64,000 bases of DNA from Daucus carota subsp. sativus (GCF_001625215.2 NC_030387.2:2012501-2076500); one strand, 5' to 3'; positions 51,101-61,918 are shown, counted from the stretch's first letter. Program-made: numbers and translations. Notes: generated from the sequence alone by a model not told the origin.

Positions 51101-54100
51101 TGAAATAAGAAAGGAAGAGTTTTAGAATATATCTATAGTTGTAAAAGAAATAAATACATATTGTGAGGGGCTAGTGAATAGCCGGGGGCTAGTGAATAGC
51201 CGGGGGCTAGTGAATAGCCGGGGGCTAGTGAATAGCCGGGGGCTAGTGAATAGCCGGGGGCTAGTGAATAGCCGGGGCTAGTGAATAGCCAATCAGAAAG
51301 GCCAGCAAGATGCCTATTGTGTACACAAATTATTGTCACCGGGAGGACTTTAAGTCCGGGGCCCGGGGCACCAATAATTGTCACCGGGAGGACTTTAAGT
51401 CCGGGGCCCGGGGCACCAATAATTGTCACTGGGAGGACGTTATGTCCGGGGCCCGGGATATGGATTCTATTGTTCGGGAACTGTGAAAGTTCATTATCCT
51501 ATTTAAATAAACATCTGTATGAAGATGGTGTTCAGATGAATAGACAATTTAATGAGATAGATTTGAAAGTTTCTATGGAAGATAGTTGGGAATATGAGAA
51601 AAGTAATTGATTCTATTTAAATCCAAAAATGCCCGTTCTATTTTAGCATATTGATCACTTTAAAGTGTTGCATATCATCTGGCTCTCACACGTATAAATT
51701 TATGGGTTCGAGGAAACTTTGAATTATAGAAATTGTTTACAGGAGTATTTACTTTTACTTCAAGGCCTTTCGATTGTACCTCTCTTCTTATATATATATA
51801 TATACTTGCTGAGCATTATTGCTAACTCTTGCCATTATTTCTAACCATTTTCAGATAGGAATTGGGATGGTCACCTGTATGAGCTGCGCGTAAGAGTAAT
51901 GCTAGGCGAGAGTGTCAGGGGTTTAAGTTTCAGCTTGATGTTCAGGTCGTGCATCGAGGGAGATGTCCAGGAGAATAATTCTGGTTAGAATTGCTCAACT
52001 TTAGTTGAGTTATATAGTAGATTAATTTAATTTGTTTCCAGCTATTCTTCTCATTGAAGTCTACCTGGTAATGTAGTTTAAGCTGTAATAAGATTTGATA
52101 GCAGATTCTGATTTCAATGCTGTAACCTGTTTGCGATCCTGTTTTAGGGGTTCAAAGTGATTTTGATTTAAATCTTTTTTTTAAATGTCAAAAATTTTAA
52201 ATATATGTTTTACCTTCTATTACAAATACAGGTGTTAAATGATTTTTGTCTTAGTGGCACCAAATCCAGACCCCCGGATTTAAGGGATGTCACAATGTTA
52301 TCTAATTAATCCCAACAAAATTCATGTTATGAAGATCCGTCCGCAGCCTCAATACCTAGAGACCTTGCAAGTAAACACATTGCAACTAACAAAACGCGTG
52401 TTTTTCCTTTTCTTTTACAAACATGCTTCTAACATGTATATCATTTTCCCAGTCAACAGAAGATTTTAACTTTAAAAAGGATAAAGAACTCTACAGTGCC
52501 TGTGTCATATTAATCTTATCTTCCGGCATAATTTGCTTACGTGACACTGCTATATACTCTGTTTGAACCTCAAGCAACACATTGAAAATTATGACAACTA
52601 AGATTGTTCACATTACAAAAGAGTTTCCAACCATATGGACAAGTTTGTCTTTTTAGGTCCATAACAACCGAAAAAAAATAAAATGTATAGAAATTCATGA
52701 ATGAGGTAGGGCCAGATAACAAATATATCTATACTATACTATAATAAGCCAACATGGGTATAATTTGTAGTCCAAGGTTTTAGTTATATTTTTTGGTTTG
52801 GTACTCTCCTTTTGGTACTACAACTCTACAAATGTGGAGTCTATTAGTATTATAAACAGTTTCAAATACTAAAAACACTCCTAACAATATATTATCATAT
52901 AATATTTCATTAAAAAAATTATAATGATGTTATAAATAAAATTATAAATATATAATTTTGCGATGTTAAAATTTAAATTATAGATAATAAATTGCGAACT
53001 ATATACCCGCCCGTGCTTCGCACGGGTTAAATGCTAGTATTTATATAGAAAGACAATTACTTTAAGAGAAGTTGTAATGCTCGCCCTCAAAATGAATGAA
53101 AAGGTCAAAAGGGAGCAATGGTAAAGTAAGAACTAAAAGTCTCTAAAATTCACATTCTAGAACCAACATAGAACATGAATATGATATTATTTTGAAACAA
53201 AGCAAGCAAAACATTAGAGTTAAGGTATAATATAATCAATTGTACCTGTTCTGGTGTTTTCTTATGCTTGTCTGCTATCTCGGCAACAACTGACAATTTC
53301 AACATAGGCCCGTGCACTGATCTTGACCTTCTAAAAGAAATGCGAGGGGTTCCAGGTTCATCTTCCTCACCTGATCCACTTTCGGAGAGAGCAGGACTGG
53401 AACTTGGAACTCCCAATGGTGTGTGAGCAGATACATGTATACTTCTTGACTGACAGAACTTAACTAGTTCATCTTGCCTCCAAAAAGGATGCAACTCCAT
53501 CTATCATGCAATCAGAAGCCAAATCACGATATGTATAGGTTCCTATTCAAAGTAATAAAGTACGCTAAACAGCAGGACAGGGGAACATCAAAGAGACAAA
53601 CAATAAACACTAAACCCTAAACATGAAAAATGGAGTTTGTTAAAGGCCATATGACCATATTACCTTCTTAGTAAAACAAAAACTTATAAGCTTACACAAT
53701 TTTGAAAATATTTTGAACAAAAAAAGACAAATGCATTAATAAATATGTTCATATGTGTCTTTGTACTCTGCTATTCCAACTCTTCAATTCCGGCCTTTCC
53801 TGCCCATGTCAACACCACAACAAACACGGGATGCAACACACTATCCAAAATGGATTCTTTGTTATAATTAAAAACTGCAACTATAAAGACCATACGAAGC
53901 ATGATGGAGATAGATTCCAGGTGATTATAGAGATTGCAGGGAAGATTTCAGGTTGAGTTATAGCTTGAAGGGGAAATCTGGACTCTGGAGGCTGTCACAG
54001 GGGATGGTAAAGAGCACCGATAGTCTCGCCTTGAATTCTTGACTTCGAGATACAAACAGCATACAACAGGGGAAGACGATTTATCCATTCTTTGGCCATT

Positions 54101-55262
54101 GAGCGTTTTAGGAACCGTGTAATCATTCTTATCTAACATTTTTATCATACATAAGTTGATATTAAATTTTCTAATGGAGAGGAGTATTAGGGGGGTTACA
54201 GCGGTAGTTAACAGAATGAAAAACAGTATCAGAAACCAATTTATAAAATTAATTCATCTCTCTGGTTATCAAGTACTAAAAGTTAATTTCAAACAATGAG
54301 AATTCTAGGAGGGTCTGACTTATTTTCAAAATGATAGGAAAATGAGACGGACCATAATCTGGAATTGTGCTATCCTAAACACCGTAGACCAACCCTCAAG
54401 AGGTGGCCTAGTGGATGTGGAGATTGTTTAGAAAATTTGTGATAGAAAATTCGAGATCAGGGGTTCGATCTCCGTGAGCGGCAAAAATTTCTTGGGGGCC
54501 ACGTACCAGTACATAAGCACTCGATTTACCTTTTAACATTTCTCGTGGGCCACCTACCAGTGCATAAGCACTCGATTTACCTAGTTTTGGGTAACTAAAA
54601 TGTAGTGATATGGAATTGCACAAAAAAGACTATATATCTCAATAATATAACGCATATGCATTAAGAAAACAATGTATGAAGCACATTCTACCAACCTGAT
54701 TAACTGCGGGTATTATTTTGGAGAATTTAAGCAATTCTTCCATCTGCGGCAGACTGAAATTGCTAACTCCAATTGCTCGAACAAGTCCCAACTGTATTAG
54801 ATCTTCCATTGCTTTCCATGTTGATTTCAATCTATTCAAGAATTGCCTATATTCACTGCTGGAATGTGCAGGAGGATCAGTAGCATCCCCAAATGCAGAG
54901 CTTTCAGGCCAATGCATCAAATAAAGATCCAAATACGACACTCCGAGGTTCTTAAGCGAAACTCTAACAGATTTTTCAATTTTATTAATCGAATTCAACG
55001 TACAATACAATTTAGACGTCAAAAAGAGATCCTCCCTCTTTAATGAGCCTTTAAAAGCTTCGGCCAAGGCTTCCCCAACTTCCACCTCATTCCCGTAAAG
55101 ATGTGCACAATCTATATGACGATAACCGACAGATAATGCAGTCTTCACTGCTTCAACACAAAGGTCACCACCACTTTGCCAAGTCCCCAGCCCTATAGCC
55201 GGAATTTTAGCCCCGGTATTCAGCACAAAGTAAGTTCCTGAAGTCCCAATCTTTCCCTTCAT
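42113..55262 (-). CDS. NADPH-dependent aldo-keto reductase with a Ser-rich insertion
   Basis: Coding exons: 55262-54696, 53500-53246, 42373-42113, all GT-AG and phase 0, giving 360 residues. The (alpha/beta)8 aldo-keto reductase tetrad is complete: D51, Y56 ([11 protein letters not shown]), K84 (LTSKLYC), H117 (YLMHWPES). NADPH-site motifs GVSNFS and [13 protein letters not shown] follow, so it should reduce carbonyls in the cytosol; the substrate is unknown. Exon 2 has an unusual insert after SAHTPLG (residues about 213-245, [18 protein letters not shown] then RRSRS), Ser/acid/Arg-rich and likely flexible or phosphorylated. The C-terminus is longer than in most family members. I chose the ATG of MKGKIGTSG at 55262; a leader intron is likely (acceptor before 55290, donor at 55701). 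Intron 2 is 10.9 kb and holds a Helitron and a long-LTR element; intron 1 holds a SINE. Confidence 0.9.
42374..43581. other. 3' part of AKR intron 2, nothing recognised
   Basis: AT-rich intron DNA between the last AKR exon and the LTR element. No gene seen. Confidence 0.5.
43587..47602 (+). repeat. 5' LTR, 4016 bp
   Basis: TG...CA-bounded. Contains a purine-rich GAGA stretch near 44450-44500, three GGGGCTAGTGAATAGCC units (46548-46602) and three GC-rich units of about 45 bp (about 46636-46770) around GGGGCCCGGGG. ORFs here are chance reads through repeats. Confidence 0.92.
47603..48202 (+). other. Internal region of the LTR element, 600 bp, non-coding
   Basis: Begins with the primer-binding site and ends with the polypurine tract. 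No ORF resembling gag, protease, reverse transcriptase or integrase was seen; the one minus-strand ORF (47719-47934) has no recognisable motif. Confidence 0.85.
48203..52294 (+). repeat. 3' LTR, 4092 bp
   Basis: Nearly identical to the 5' LTR. It is 76 bp longer, mainly because it holds seven rather than three copies of the 18-bp GGGGGCTAGTGAATAGCC unit (51166-51290). Confidence 0.92.
52728..53037 (+). mobile_element. Non-autonomous Helitron, about 310 bp
   Basis: Starts TCTATACTATACTATAATAA right after an A and ends ...TAAATGCTAG right before a T, the A/T insertion site of Helitrons. A 7-bp hairpin CCCGTGC-TTC-GCACGGG (53010-53026) lies 11 bp before the CTAG end. No Rep/helicase gene. Confidence 0.88.
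54402..54600 (+). mobile_element. tRNA-derived SINE in AKR intron 1
   Basis: A-box GGTGGCCTAGTGGATGTGG (54402-54420) and B-box GGTTCGATCTC (54462-54472) are about 40 bp apart. The tail contains two copies of a 42-bp unit (54491-54532 and 54542-54583, sharing CATAAGCACTCGATTTACCT). It belongs to a different family from the SINE at 29496. Confidence 0.8.
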
Positions 55263-55836
55263 CCTCCCAAAATTCACAAATTCAACAACCCTAAAACATA
55301 AAAACACAGAATGACCGAATAACCCAAGATCACACAACAGCCAAATTTAGCCCAAACCCAACTGGAAAAAAGCCTAAAGTTCCAAACTTTGAAGTGTTAG
55401 ATGCCAATCAGATAAAAACCCAAGACAGATAAATACACCAAGAATCTAAAAAATATATACATGCATAGTACACAATTTATTTAGCACTAAATTATAAACA
55501 AGAAGACAAGAAAACATTCTAGTCAGAAAAAAACAACAATCTAAAACAAAAGCAAGAAATTGACAGAATGGTTTGTCAGTACAATCATCTAAACAAAAAC
55601 CCAAACGAGCAAACAATCAAAAGAAACAACAAAAGCTAAAAAAATGATATAATAATCATAACCCAAGAATTAAAACTGCATCAAATTAATAAAGCACTGA
55701 CCTTTATTTACAAGAGAATCAGACCCCTAATATGACTGTTGTTGTGTGTATATATTAAAAATGAAGGGGCTGGTCAACAATGGCAACAGATGGGAGTAAG
55801 AAATGAATCAGAACAGCAGAGTTACCAAATTTTCCT

Positions 55837-55971
55837 TTCTCCCCTACTCAGTTAGGTTCTAATCTATTGGGAAAGAGAAGCATTTTGTAATCAATTTTTT
55901 ATTTTCTCTCCTACTCAGTTAGGTTCTAATCCTATTGGGAAAGAGAAGCATTTTGTAATCAATTTTTTATT
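55837..55971. repeat. 67-bp tandem duplication upstream of the AKR gene
   Basis: Two adjacent, nearly identical units, 55837-55903 and 55904-55971, each with CTACTCAGTTAGGTTCTAAT and ending TCAATTTTTTATT. They lie in the probable promoter or leader of the minus-strand AKR gene. Confidence 0.92.
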
Positions 55972-58851
55972 ATTGGCATCATCATTGTTTTTAGTATTAG
56001 TTTGCTTATTTGATCACTTTATTACTTAACTCAAATATTACTAGAAATGCTCAAATGCATGATTATTATGTTAGTATTTTTATAAAAGTAAAAATATCAA
56101 ATATTTGAATAATTTCTCATTAAAGTGTTCATATTATATAATTTTGGTTATTTAATACATTATTATTTTTATAAAAATTTATAACTTTAATTGTTCCGCA
56201 ACAAAACACACAAACATATATTATCTTTTTTTTTACATAACATATACACTATTCTGATATAAATTTGTTATAATATTGATCTTAAAGCAATAAGATTTTG
56301 ATTAAATTTTGCGTCATATCCATATAAATTATTATGGTCTTATTCGCAAATTACGTGTGACATAATTTTTTCTGTTAGTGAGACAAAATTTAAATTTTTT
56401 AGACAGATAACACTTGTAAACAAAATAAATGAGTGCGGATAAATTAAAACAAAAACAATTGTGAAAGAAAACACAATCATGTCGGTATAGAAAAAAAGAC
56501 AAAACTAAAATGAACCAACCCCTACCTAACTGGCATCTACCAAAGTTACAACGACGTTACACGTTGTGTGTCCAAAGTCTAAAATGTTGCACTCTTCCCT
56601 TGTCTTCGAGCAAAATGTGTCAATATTTATTCTTTTATAAAATTTCGTATTGTAATGAGAGAAACAAACTTTTCTTAATTTAAAACTTTTACTATTTGCA
56701 ATCATGCATAACTTGTTAAATTCGGATTGAGCTAAATTTCAAATCAATTATAGAAATCCGAGCCCACTCATTATTTGATACTATTATCAACTAATATGTA
56801 TTATTAACAAGAGATATTTGCAGTTTTCACGCATGGGCAACCAGACCTACAACACATCTTTTTTGATGAGACTTATTTTTTCAGTTATTTTATTAATTTC
56901 TTCTCAAAAATTTAGAAAAAATAAATGGAGGATTTTTAGAGGCACCATGCATCCTCTTATATATATTGATGATTGATGATTGATGATTGATTGATGATTA
57001 CTATGAAAAAAAAAACTTGAAACATATTATTTACAAATGCATCTTCCCCAAACACATGCATGGCGAGTATATCAACAATAGGAGTAGTGTCACATCCACA
57101 AAGGTACAAACATGACAATTAAAGTGAGATATTTTAACTAGTGATCAAAACTTAATCCATATTTTTTTAGTGAAAATTTTTATATCCAATTTTGTGTAAT
57201 AACAGTGATAGTTGGCGCGGTGTCCTTGTTCAACATTATGTTTCATATGCTGAAATTTTTGTTGCATGAGTTGTTGGTATGGCTATTGATCCATTCGAAG
57301 AGATTGATGTTCCAGACTATGCACACCCAAGTTATAAGTGTCTTTTAGTATATGATGATTATCTTGGGTTTCTTTATCCATGAGACTAAGCTGTCTAACT
57401 AACAATGCAACATCTTGGTTGAGACAGTAATGATTTGAAGGCTGTTAATTGTTTGATGCAAGCCGAGTTAGTGAGTCATAGGATTAATTTTAAGCTGTTA
57501 ATTAGCAACGGAATTATCAACGAAAATAGTGACAAATGAAGCACCAATTTACCAACGGAAATTCCGTCGCTAATTCGTAACTAATCTGTTGGTATTCCGT
57601 TGCTACTCTTTCCGTTTATTCCGTTGGTAAATTGTGGTTGGTGATCTGTTGCTGACTGTTTGACCGCAGCCTATGCTAAAATTGGTCAGCATTCTGTTGG
57701 GAAATTGTAACGGAATTGTTTCCATTGGTAAATTTGGTTGGCAATTCCGGGAATTTTCTTGTAGTGATTACAGTTTCACTCCTAGTAATTTGAATTCCTT
57801 CACCTTGAGTACACATTTTAGTTACTGCATCTACAATAACAAATTTGCAGATTTGAAGATGTTGATGGAAAGGTTTTTCTGATTTCTGCTCGTTAGTTTA
57901 TTGTTTGTTCAAGAATTATATAGCTCGTTACTTTTTTTGATTTCTTCCTGTTGGTAGTGTGATCATTTTTTTAAAAAAAGTTGACTCAATGTTTACGTAG
58001 GATCCACGTGTAAGTGGATTTGGGATCCCTTATTTGGGATGTTCTTAGATCGATGTTCGTGTGTCCTAAAAAAATTTGTTTAGACACCTTAACTGAGATG
58101 AGTGCTGGGTATGTTTCACAAGACTAGCTAGCAGAGGGCTTGATAAGCTTCTATAGGCACAAATTGTTGAGATTAGGAACAAGTGAAAGTATTCTTACCA
58201 GGGACTTTTATGCACACTTCTAAAATTCTTGAAACACATATGCAAAACACATTTCATTTGATTCCTACAATTTCAGACATTACATTATCTATTGTGAGAA
58301 TTCGGTGGAGTAAATGTCATGTGAATCCTTAAGAATAGGCTTGGCAAGGTGAGGATGCTAGAAGTTGTCCACATCAATTGTGAGAGCGGCATATAGTAGC
58401 TAGAACAATTCTAATAGTACGAGCCTTTGGAAGATGCCCAAAAATAAAGTCGTGTGAATGAGGCTCAAAGCAGACAATAGATGAGCCTAGAAAGTGGTGG
58501 ATCGGACTTCTAGAATGGGCTTAGGGGAGCCAGATCACACACCAGGGCAGAAAACGACATGCTATACCTAGAATATAATTATATAAGCAACCAGAGGAAG
58601 AACTACAACTACACTCCTCTGCCACCAACAATTTTAGGAGACCGACATAGAAAAACAAGCAGAAGGCACATCAAAGAAGAACAAAAAAGAAGGTCCATTC
58701 TATAAGACTCCTTTAGCGAGATCAACCAAACTTTTGCTTACGAAGTATCCATTACTCTCCAGAAATTATGAGCCAAGTTTAGTGATCGACAAAGGTGGAC
58801 TATGAGAATAGTTCTGTAAGATCTTCTTTCCACCAAATTCTTTTAGGCTTA
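55972..58851. other. Intergenic DNA with a CACTA end
   Basis: AT-rich to about 57000, with a short TTGATGATTGATGATTGATG microsatellite near 56970-56998. 57490-57766 has repeated CGGAATT/CCGTTGGTAA motifs and ends TTTTCTTGTAGTG, the inverse of a CACTA terminus. 58200-58700 looks like decayed repeat DNA. No gene supported. Confidence 0.45.
57490..57766 (-). mobile_element. CACTA-type element end or MITE
   Basis: On the minus strand it begins CACTACAAGAAAATTCCCGG, the standard CACTA terminus, followed by subterminal repeats of AATTTACCAA/CCAACGGAAT type. The opposite end was not found, so only one end or a decayed copy is supported. Confidence 0.6.
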
Positions 58852-58853
58852 AT

Positions 58854-59201
58854 GGGTGTGTACCATACAGTCTCAATGTTTTAACTCGACCGATTCATTC
58901 CTCCAAGTATTCGATATGTTCCGATTAGCTCTCATACTGAGATGAAGCCAAAAAAGGTATATAACGGAGGGTAAACTTGAAATTACTATTAAAGATAAGT
59001 TTGCTAGTTTCTTTTAACCCTTAAAAAATACATTTGATGTTCCTTTTAACCCCATATTAATCCTCACGAGTGTGAAACGTCATGATTGTCGATCCGTTAT
59101 ATACCGTTTTTTTGGTATGAGGACTGATCGGAACAATATCAGATACTTGGAGGGCTGAATCAGCCGAGTTAAAACATTGAGACCATATCGATACACACCC
59201 T
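58854..59201. mobile_element. Foldback element, arms of about 110 bp
   Basis: Left arm 58854-58968 includes GTCTCAATGTTTTAACTCG and CTCCAAGTATTCGATATGTT; the right arm 59094-59201 is the imperfect reverse complement. GGTATATAACGGA closes both arms internally. No ORF. Confidence 0.75.
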
Positions 59202-60953
59202 AAACATTAGGGTTAAAAGGGTATTTAGCCATTCTTTTAATAGTACTGTAATTAATTACCACTGTGTAATTGTGTTTTTCAATTTTAACATTACTTATCA
59301 CCACTTTTCAGTGTTAACATGTAAATTTATTTGCAGATATGTGCTTGTACATGTTGGTATGGCATATGTTTATGTGGTGTAACCAGACTAAGCTAATTGG
59401 AGCAAAAAAATGAAACCAATGGATTAGAAAAAAATATGTATGAGTTTACACAGAGGCTCGTTGCTCGCAGGAGCTAGTTCTTGTCCAATAATAAAAGTGC
59501 AAACACTTTTAATCCACCAAGATTTTGCATATTCGTATTTGATCCTCAATAATTCTCTAGGGACCATCTCCTTTTATACTCATATTATGCTGTGGTCTAA
59601 ACTTTTATCCAAGCCATTTCTTATATGTAGTTGCTCTTTTCCTTTATAGAATATCTACAACTTGTTGGATCTTAAGATTGAAATGTTAGAGGGATTAACT
59701 TTGGCACGCTGGAATATAGAATCTTTAGGATATTATAGGTTGTTGTAATGTTTAAAGATGATTTTATAGGATGTTAAGATTTTTGTATATATGTGGTTCA
59801 TCTATATGTTTTTGGGCAGCCGGTCCAGAGCATAGCATACGAATGTTACTGGCATACGTCCATTGGAAAAAAGCGTTGGATGTGAAAAACCCTAGAATGA
59901 AGCAATTTTCCCCTAAATGATACTATAACACCCCCTGCACATACATCAAAGACTCAAGCTTAAGCTGTTCAAAGCTTTTTTCCGCTGAATGTATACTACT
60001 AACATACATATGTCAGAGACCTGGACCTATGTTCTTATCTCAGAAATCAGTAATTTTGGTTTTAACTTTCTGTACAGCTCTCTGTCTGCAGTATTGGCAC
60101 CTGTTAGATGGTTTCCAGACATTTTATTGCTATATTGACTTTGGAATTTTGATTGAAACATGATATATCTGTCCTGGTTTAGAGCACGGTTTAAGATTTT
60201 GAATTTCTACAGATTGATGGGTGCATGATCATTAGGTTATTAATTAAACTCGACTTCTTTGTTGCCTAAAGATGAAAAAGATATTGAATACCACATCCAG
60301 TTACTCTTTCTGCTTGCTTCAGAGTTTGCAAGTGCTGAAGTTCTTACTTATATTGAAAAGTATATACACTGTTTTTTCTGCTCAAAAGTAATTTCTATGT
60401 CCATATTATGCATAACTGGCCTATTGTGTATATGCATTAATGCATATGTGAGATTCAGATATTCTGATTCTTTATATGAGCTCATTTATGCTGAGGTATA
60501 TACTTCTGGACACAACTTTTTTACTTGTTGATTTTTCTTATGATCCGCAACTTGCATAGAAACTGCTTTTTTAGCTGGTATGTGATATTTTGCAGTACAG
60601 AAGCAAAATTGCATCAGTTTTGTCTTACCTGTCATAATCATGTTAGCCGCTCAGCAATTTGTCCTTTCTTCTTTCGAATGCTTATGGATCCAATCACCTG
60701 CACGATATCATGGAAGGCTCAAGTCAATTGATCAAACTGCGAGAGATATTTTTATAAGCACCACAATATGAAAGGTAAGCGTTTATTGAGCTTTTTCTTT
60801 GCTTTATGTTCCTTCGGGAAGAATAGTTTCCTAGAAAAAACATGTAGTGGACTGGACCATTTTTGTATCTGTTATTCTCTTTTCTCTTGATGTCTCTTTC
60901 TTATATCTATGGAAAATCAATGTCTACGTATAACACGAGAGACTTGAAAATGC
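59202..60953. other. Intergenic DNA upstream of the HIPP gene
   Basis: Open frames at 59440, 60259 and 60525 show no family motif and no splice-compatible partner. Nothing recognised. Confidence 0.45.
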
Positions 60954-60964
60954 CTATATATAAG
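60954..60964 (+). promoter_or_regulatory. TATA box of the HIPP gene
   Basis: CTATATATAAG, about 90 bp before the ATG at 61053, leaves a leader of about 60 nt if transcription starts 30 bp downstream. Confidence 0.65.
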
Positions 60965-61052
60965 GCAGCAGTGTTTTCCATATTATTCACAAACTTTCTG
61001 GAATACCTTAGGTAACTTAAATCTCGGCTTCTCCTTAGTCCAGGCTTTTAAC

Positions 61053-61803
61053 ATGTCATCGGCAAGTCCTATCACTCTTTCTTTCGTTAAGTTTTTAATG
61101 AGTGTGTATCTTTTTGATTCTGTACACTTACAGAATACAGAGTAATCTTATGCTACATTATATTCAGCATCGTTTTAGTAGTCTAGATTTTTAAAGTTTT
61201 TTTTTTTTTTTTGCTGGTAAAGTAGTGTTCTAATACTGTCTTATATCAGACTGTTGAGATGATGGTGCACATGGATTGTCCTGGATGTGAAAACAAGATC
61301 AGGAAAGCTCTTAGGAGGCTCGACGGTGCATACCACTATTTACCTCTCATCATTTTCTCTACTCAATGAAGAACCACAGACATGTCGTCTAATTAATGTG
61401 ATATTTGAAATTTAATTTTGCAGGAGTTGATAATATTGAAATAGACATGGGCATACAGAAAGTTACCGTGACTGGATGGGCTGATCTAGAGAAGGTCCTC
61501 AAGACTGCCAGAAGAAACGGAAGGCAAGCTGAGTTATGGCCAGCTCCTGGTGAACCGGAGTTTGAAAACGTTGATCATTACTACAACACTGATCAGTATC
61601 AGTATCAGTATCAGCATCAGCATCAGAGCCATCCTAGTGTTCATACATCATCAGAGGATGAATATAACTCCTCGTACAACTATTATGAGCAGTATGGTCA
61701 TGAACACGGCTATCGTTATCAGCCAGCTCACACAACCATAATGGATCGACAAGCCAGTGCCTACTTCAGTGATGAAAATACCAGTGCTTGTTCCATTATG
61801 TGA
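61053..61803 (+). CDS. HIPP28: Heavy-metal-associated isoprenylated plant protein, HIPP28-like
   Basis: Exons 2 and 3 are clear: 61250-61325 and 61424-61803 (GT-AG between). A first exon of 9 nt, 61053-61061 (ATG TCA TCG), spliced through a GC-AG intron (donor GCAAGT at 61062, acceptor TATCAG), gives 154 residues starting MSSTVEMMVHMDC. Without it translation could begin at the ATG at 61259. The HMA domain has MDCPGCE with C13 and C16, the metal-binding CXXC, and KVTVTGWAD. A Gln/Tyr/His-rich stretch (QYQYQYQHQHQ) follows. The C-terminal CSIM is a CaaX farnesylation box, so the protein should be membrane-anchored and bind Cu, Zn or Cd. The C-terminus (FSDENTSACSIM) matches my memory of At1g06330. 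Confidence 0.88.
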
Positions 61804-61912
61804 TGATATAGTATCTGCAATAGTCATATTGTATCTTCAGTCATTGTATTCCTTTAATACAATTTGCTCTTTTCACTTGTCAATTACAACTGCTTTAAGA
61901 TGCTATTCTTTG

Positions 61913-61918
61913 AATAAA
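61913..61918 (+). terminator. Polyadenylation signal AATAAA of the HIPP gene
   Basis: Canonical hexamer 110 bp after the stop at 61803. Confidence 0.6.

Larger units (their letters stand above)
43587..52294 (+). mobile_element. Complete non-autonomous LTR retroelement with about 4-kb LTRs (LARD-like)
   Basis: LTR1 is 43587-47602 and LTR2 is 48203-52294. Both start TGTGATAATCCGGAATTTTA and end AAGGGATGTCACA. A perfect 5-bp duplication ATGTT flanks the element (43582-43586 and 52295-52299). TGGTATCAGAGC (47605-47616), complementary to the initiator tRNA-Met 3' end, is the primer site, and AAGGGGGGTAGA (48190-48201) is the polypurine tract. The internal 600 bp has no gag or pol, so it needs enzymes from a relative; the start/PPT pattern suggests a Ty3/gypsy origin (inference). 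The LTRs differ by only a few substitutions plus repeat length, so insertion was recent. It lies opposite to the AKR gene in intron 2. Confidence 0.93.

Noticed and set aside
51166..51290. Seven regular 18-bp units as a CRISPR-like array
   Set aside because: Units are directly adjacent without spacers and lie in a retroelement LTR of a plant genome.
43587..52294. The two 4-kb blocks as a tandem duplication of intron DNA
   Set aside because: TG...CA ends, a tRNA-Met primer site, a polypurine tract and the ATGTT target duplication fit one LTR insertion better.
54402..54475. A/B boxes as a tRNA gene
   Set aside because: Spacing fits a tRNA promoter but no cloverleaf with acceptor stem can be drawn; it is a SINE head.
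57230..57350. Possible gene fragment (HYVSYAEIFV, then PFEEIDVPDYAHPS)
   Set aside because: One readable stretch with stops close by; I could not link it to any family, so it is left as unrecognised.
60259..60731. Overlapping ORFs upstream of the HIPP gene
   Set aside because: No recognisable family, no coding-type composition and no splice link to the HIPP exons.
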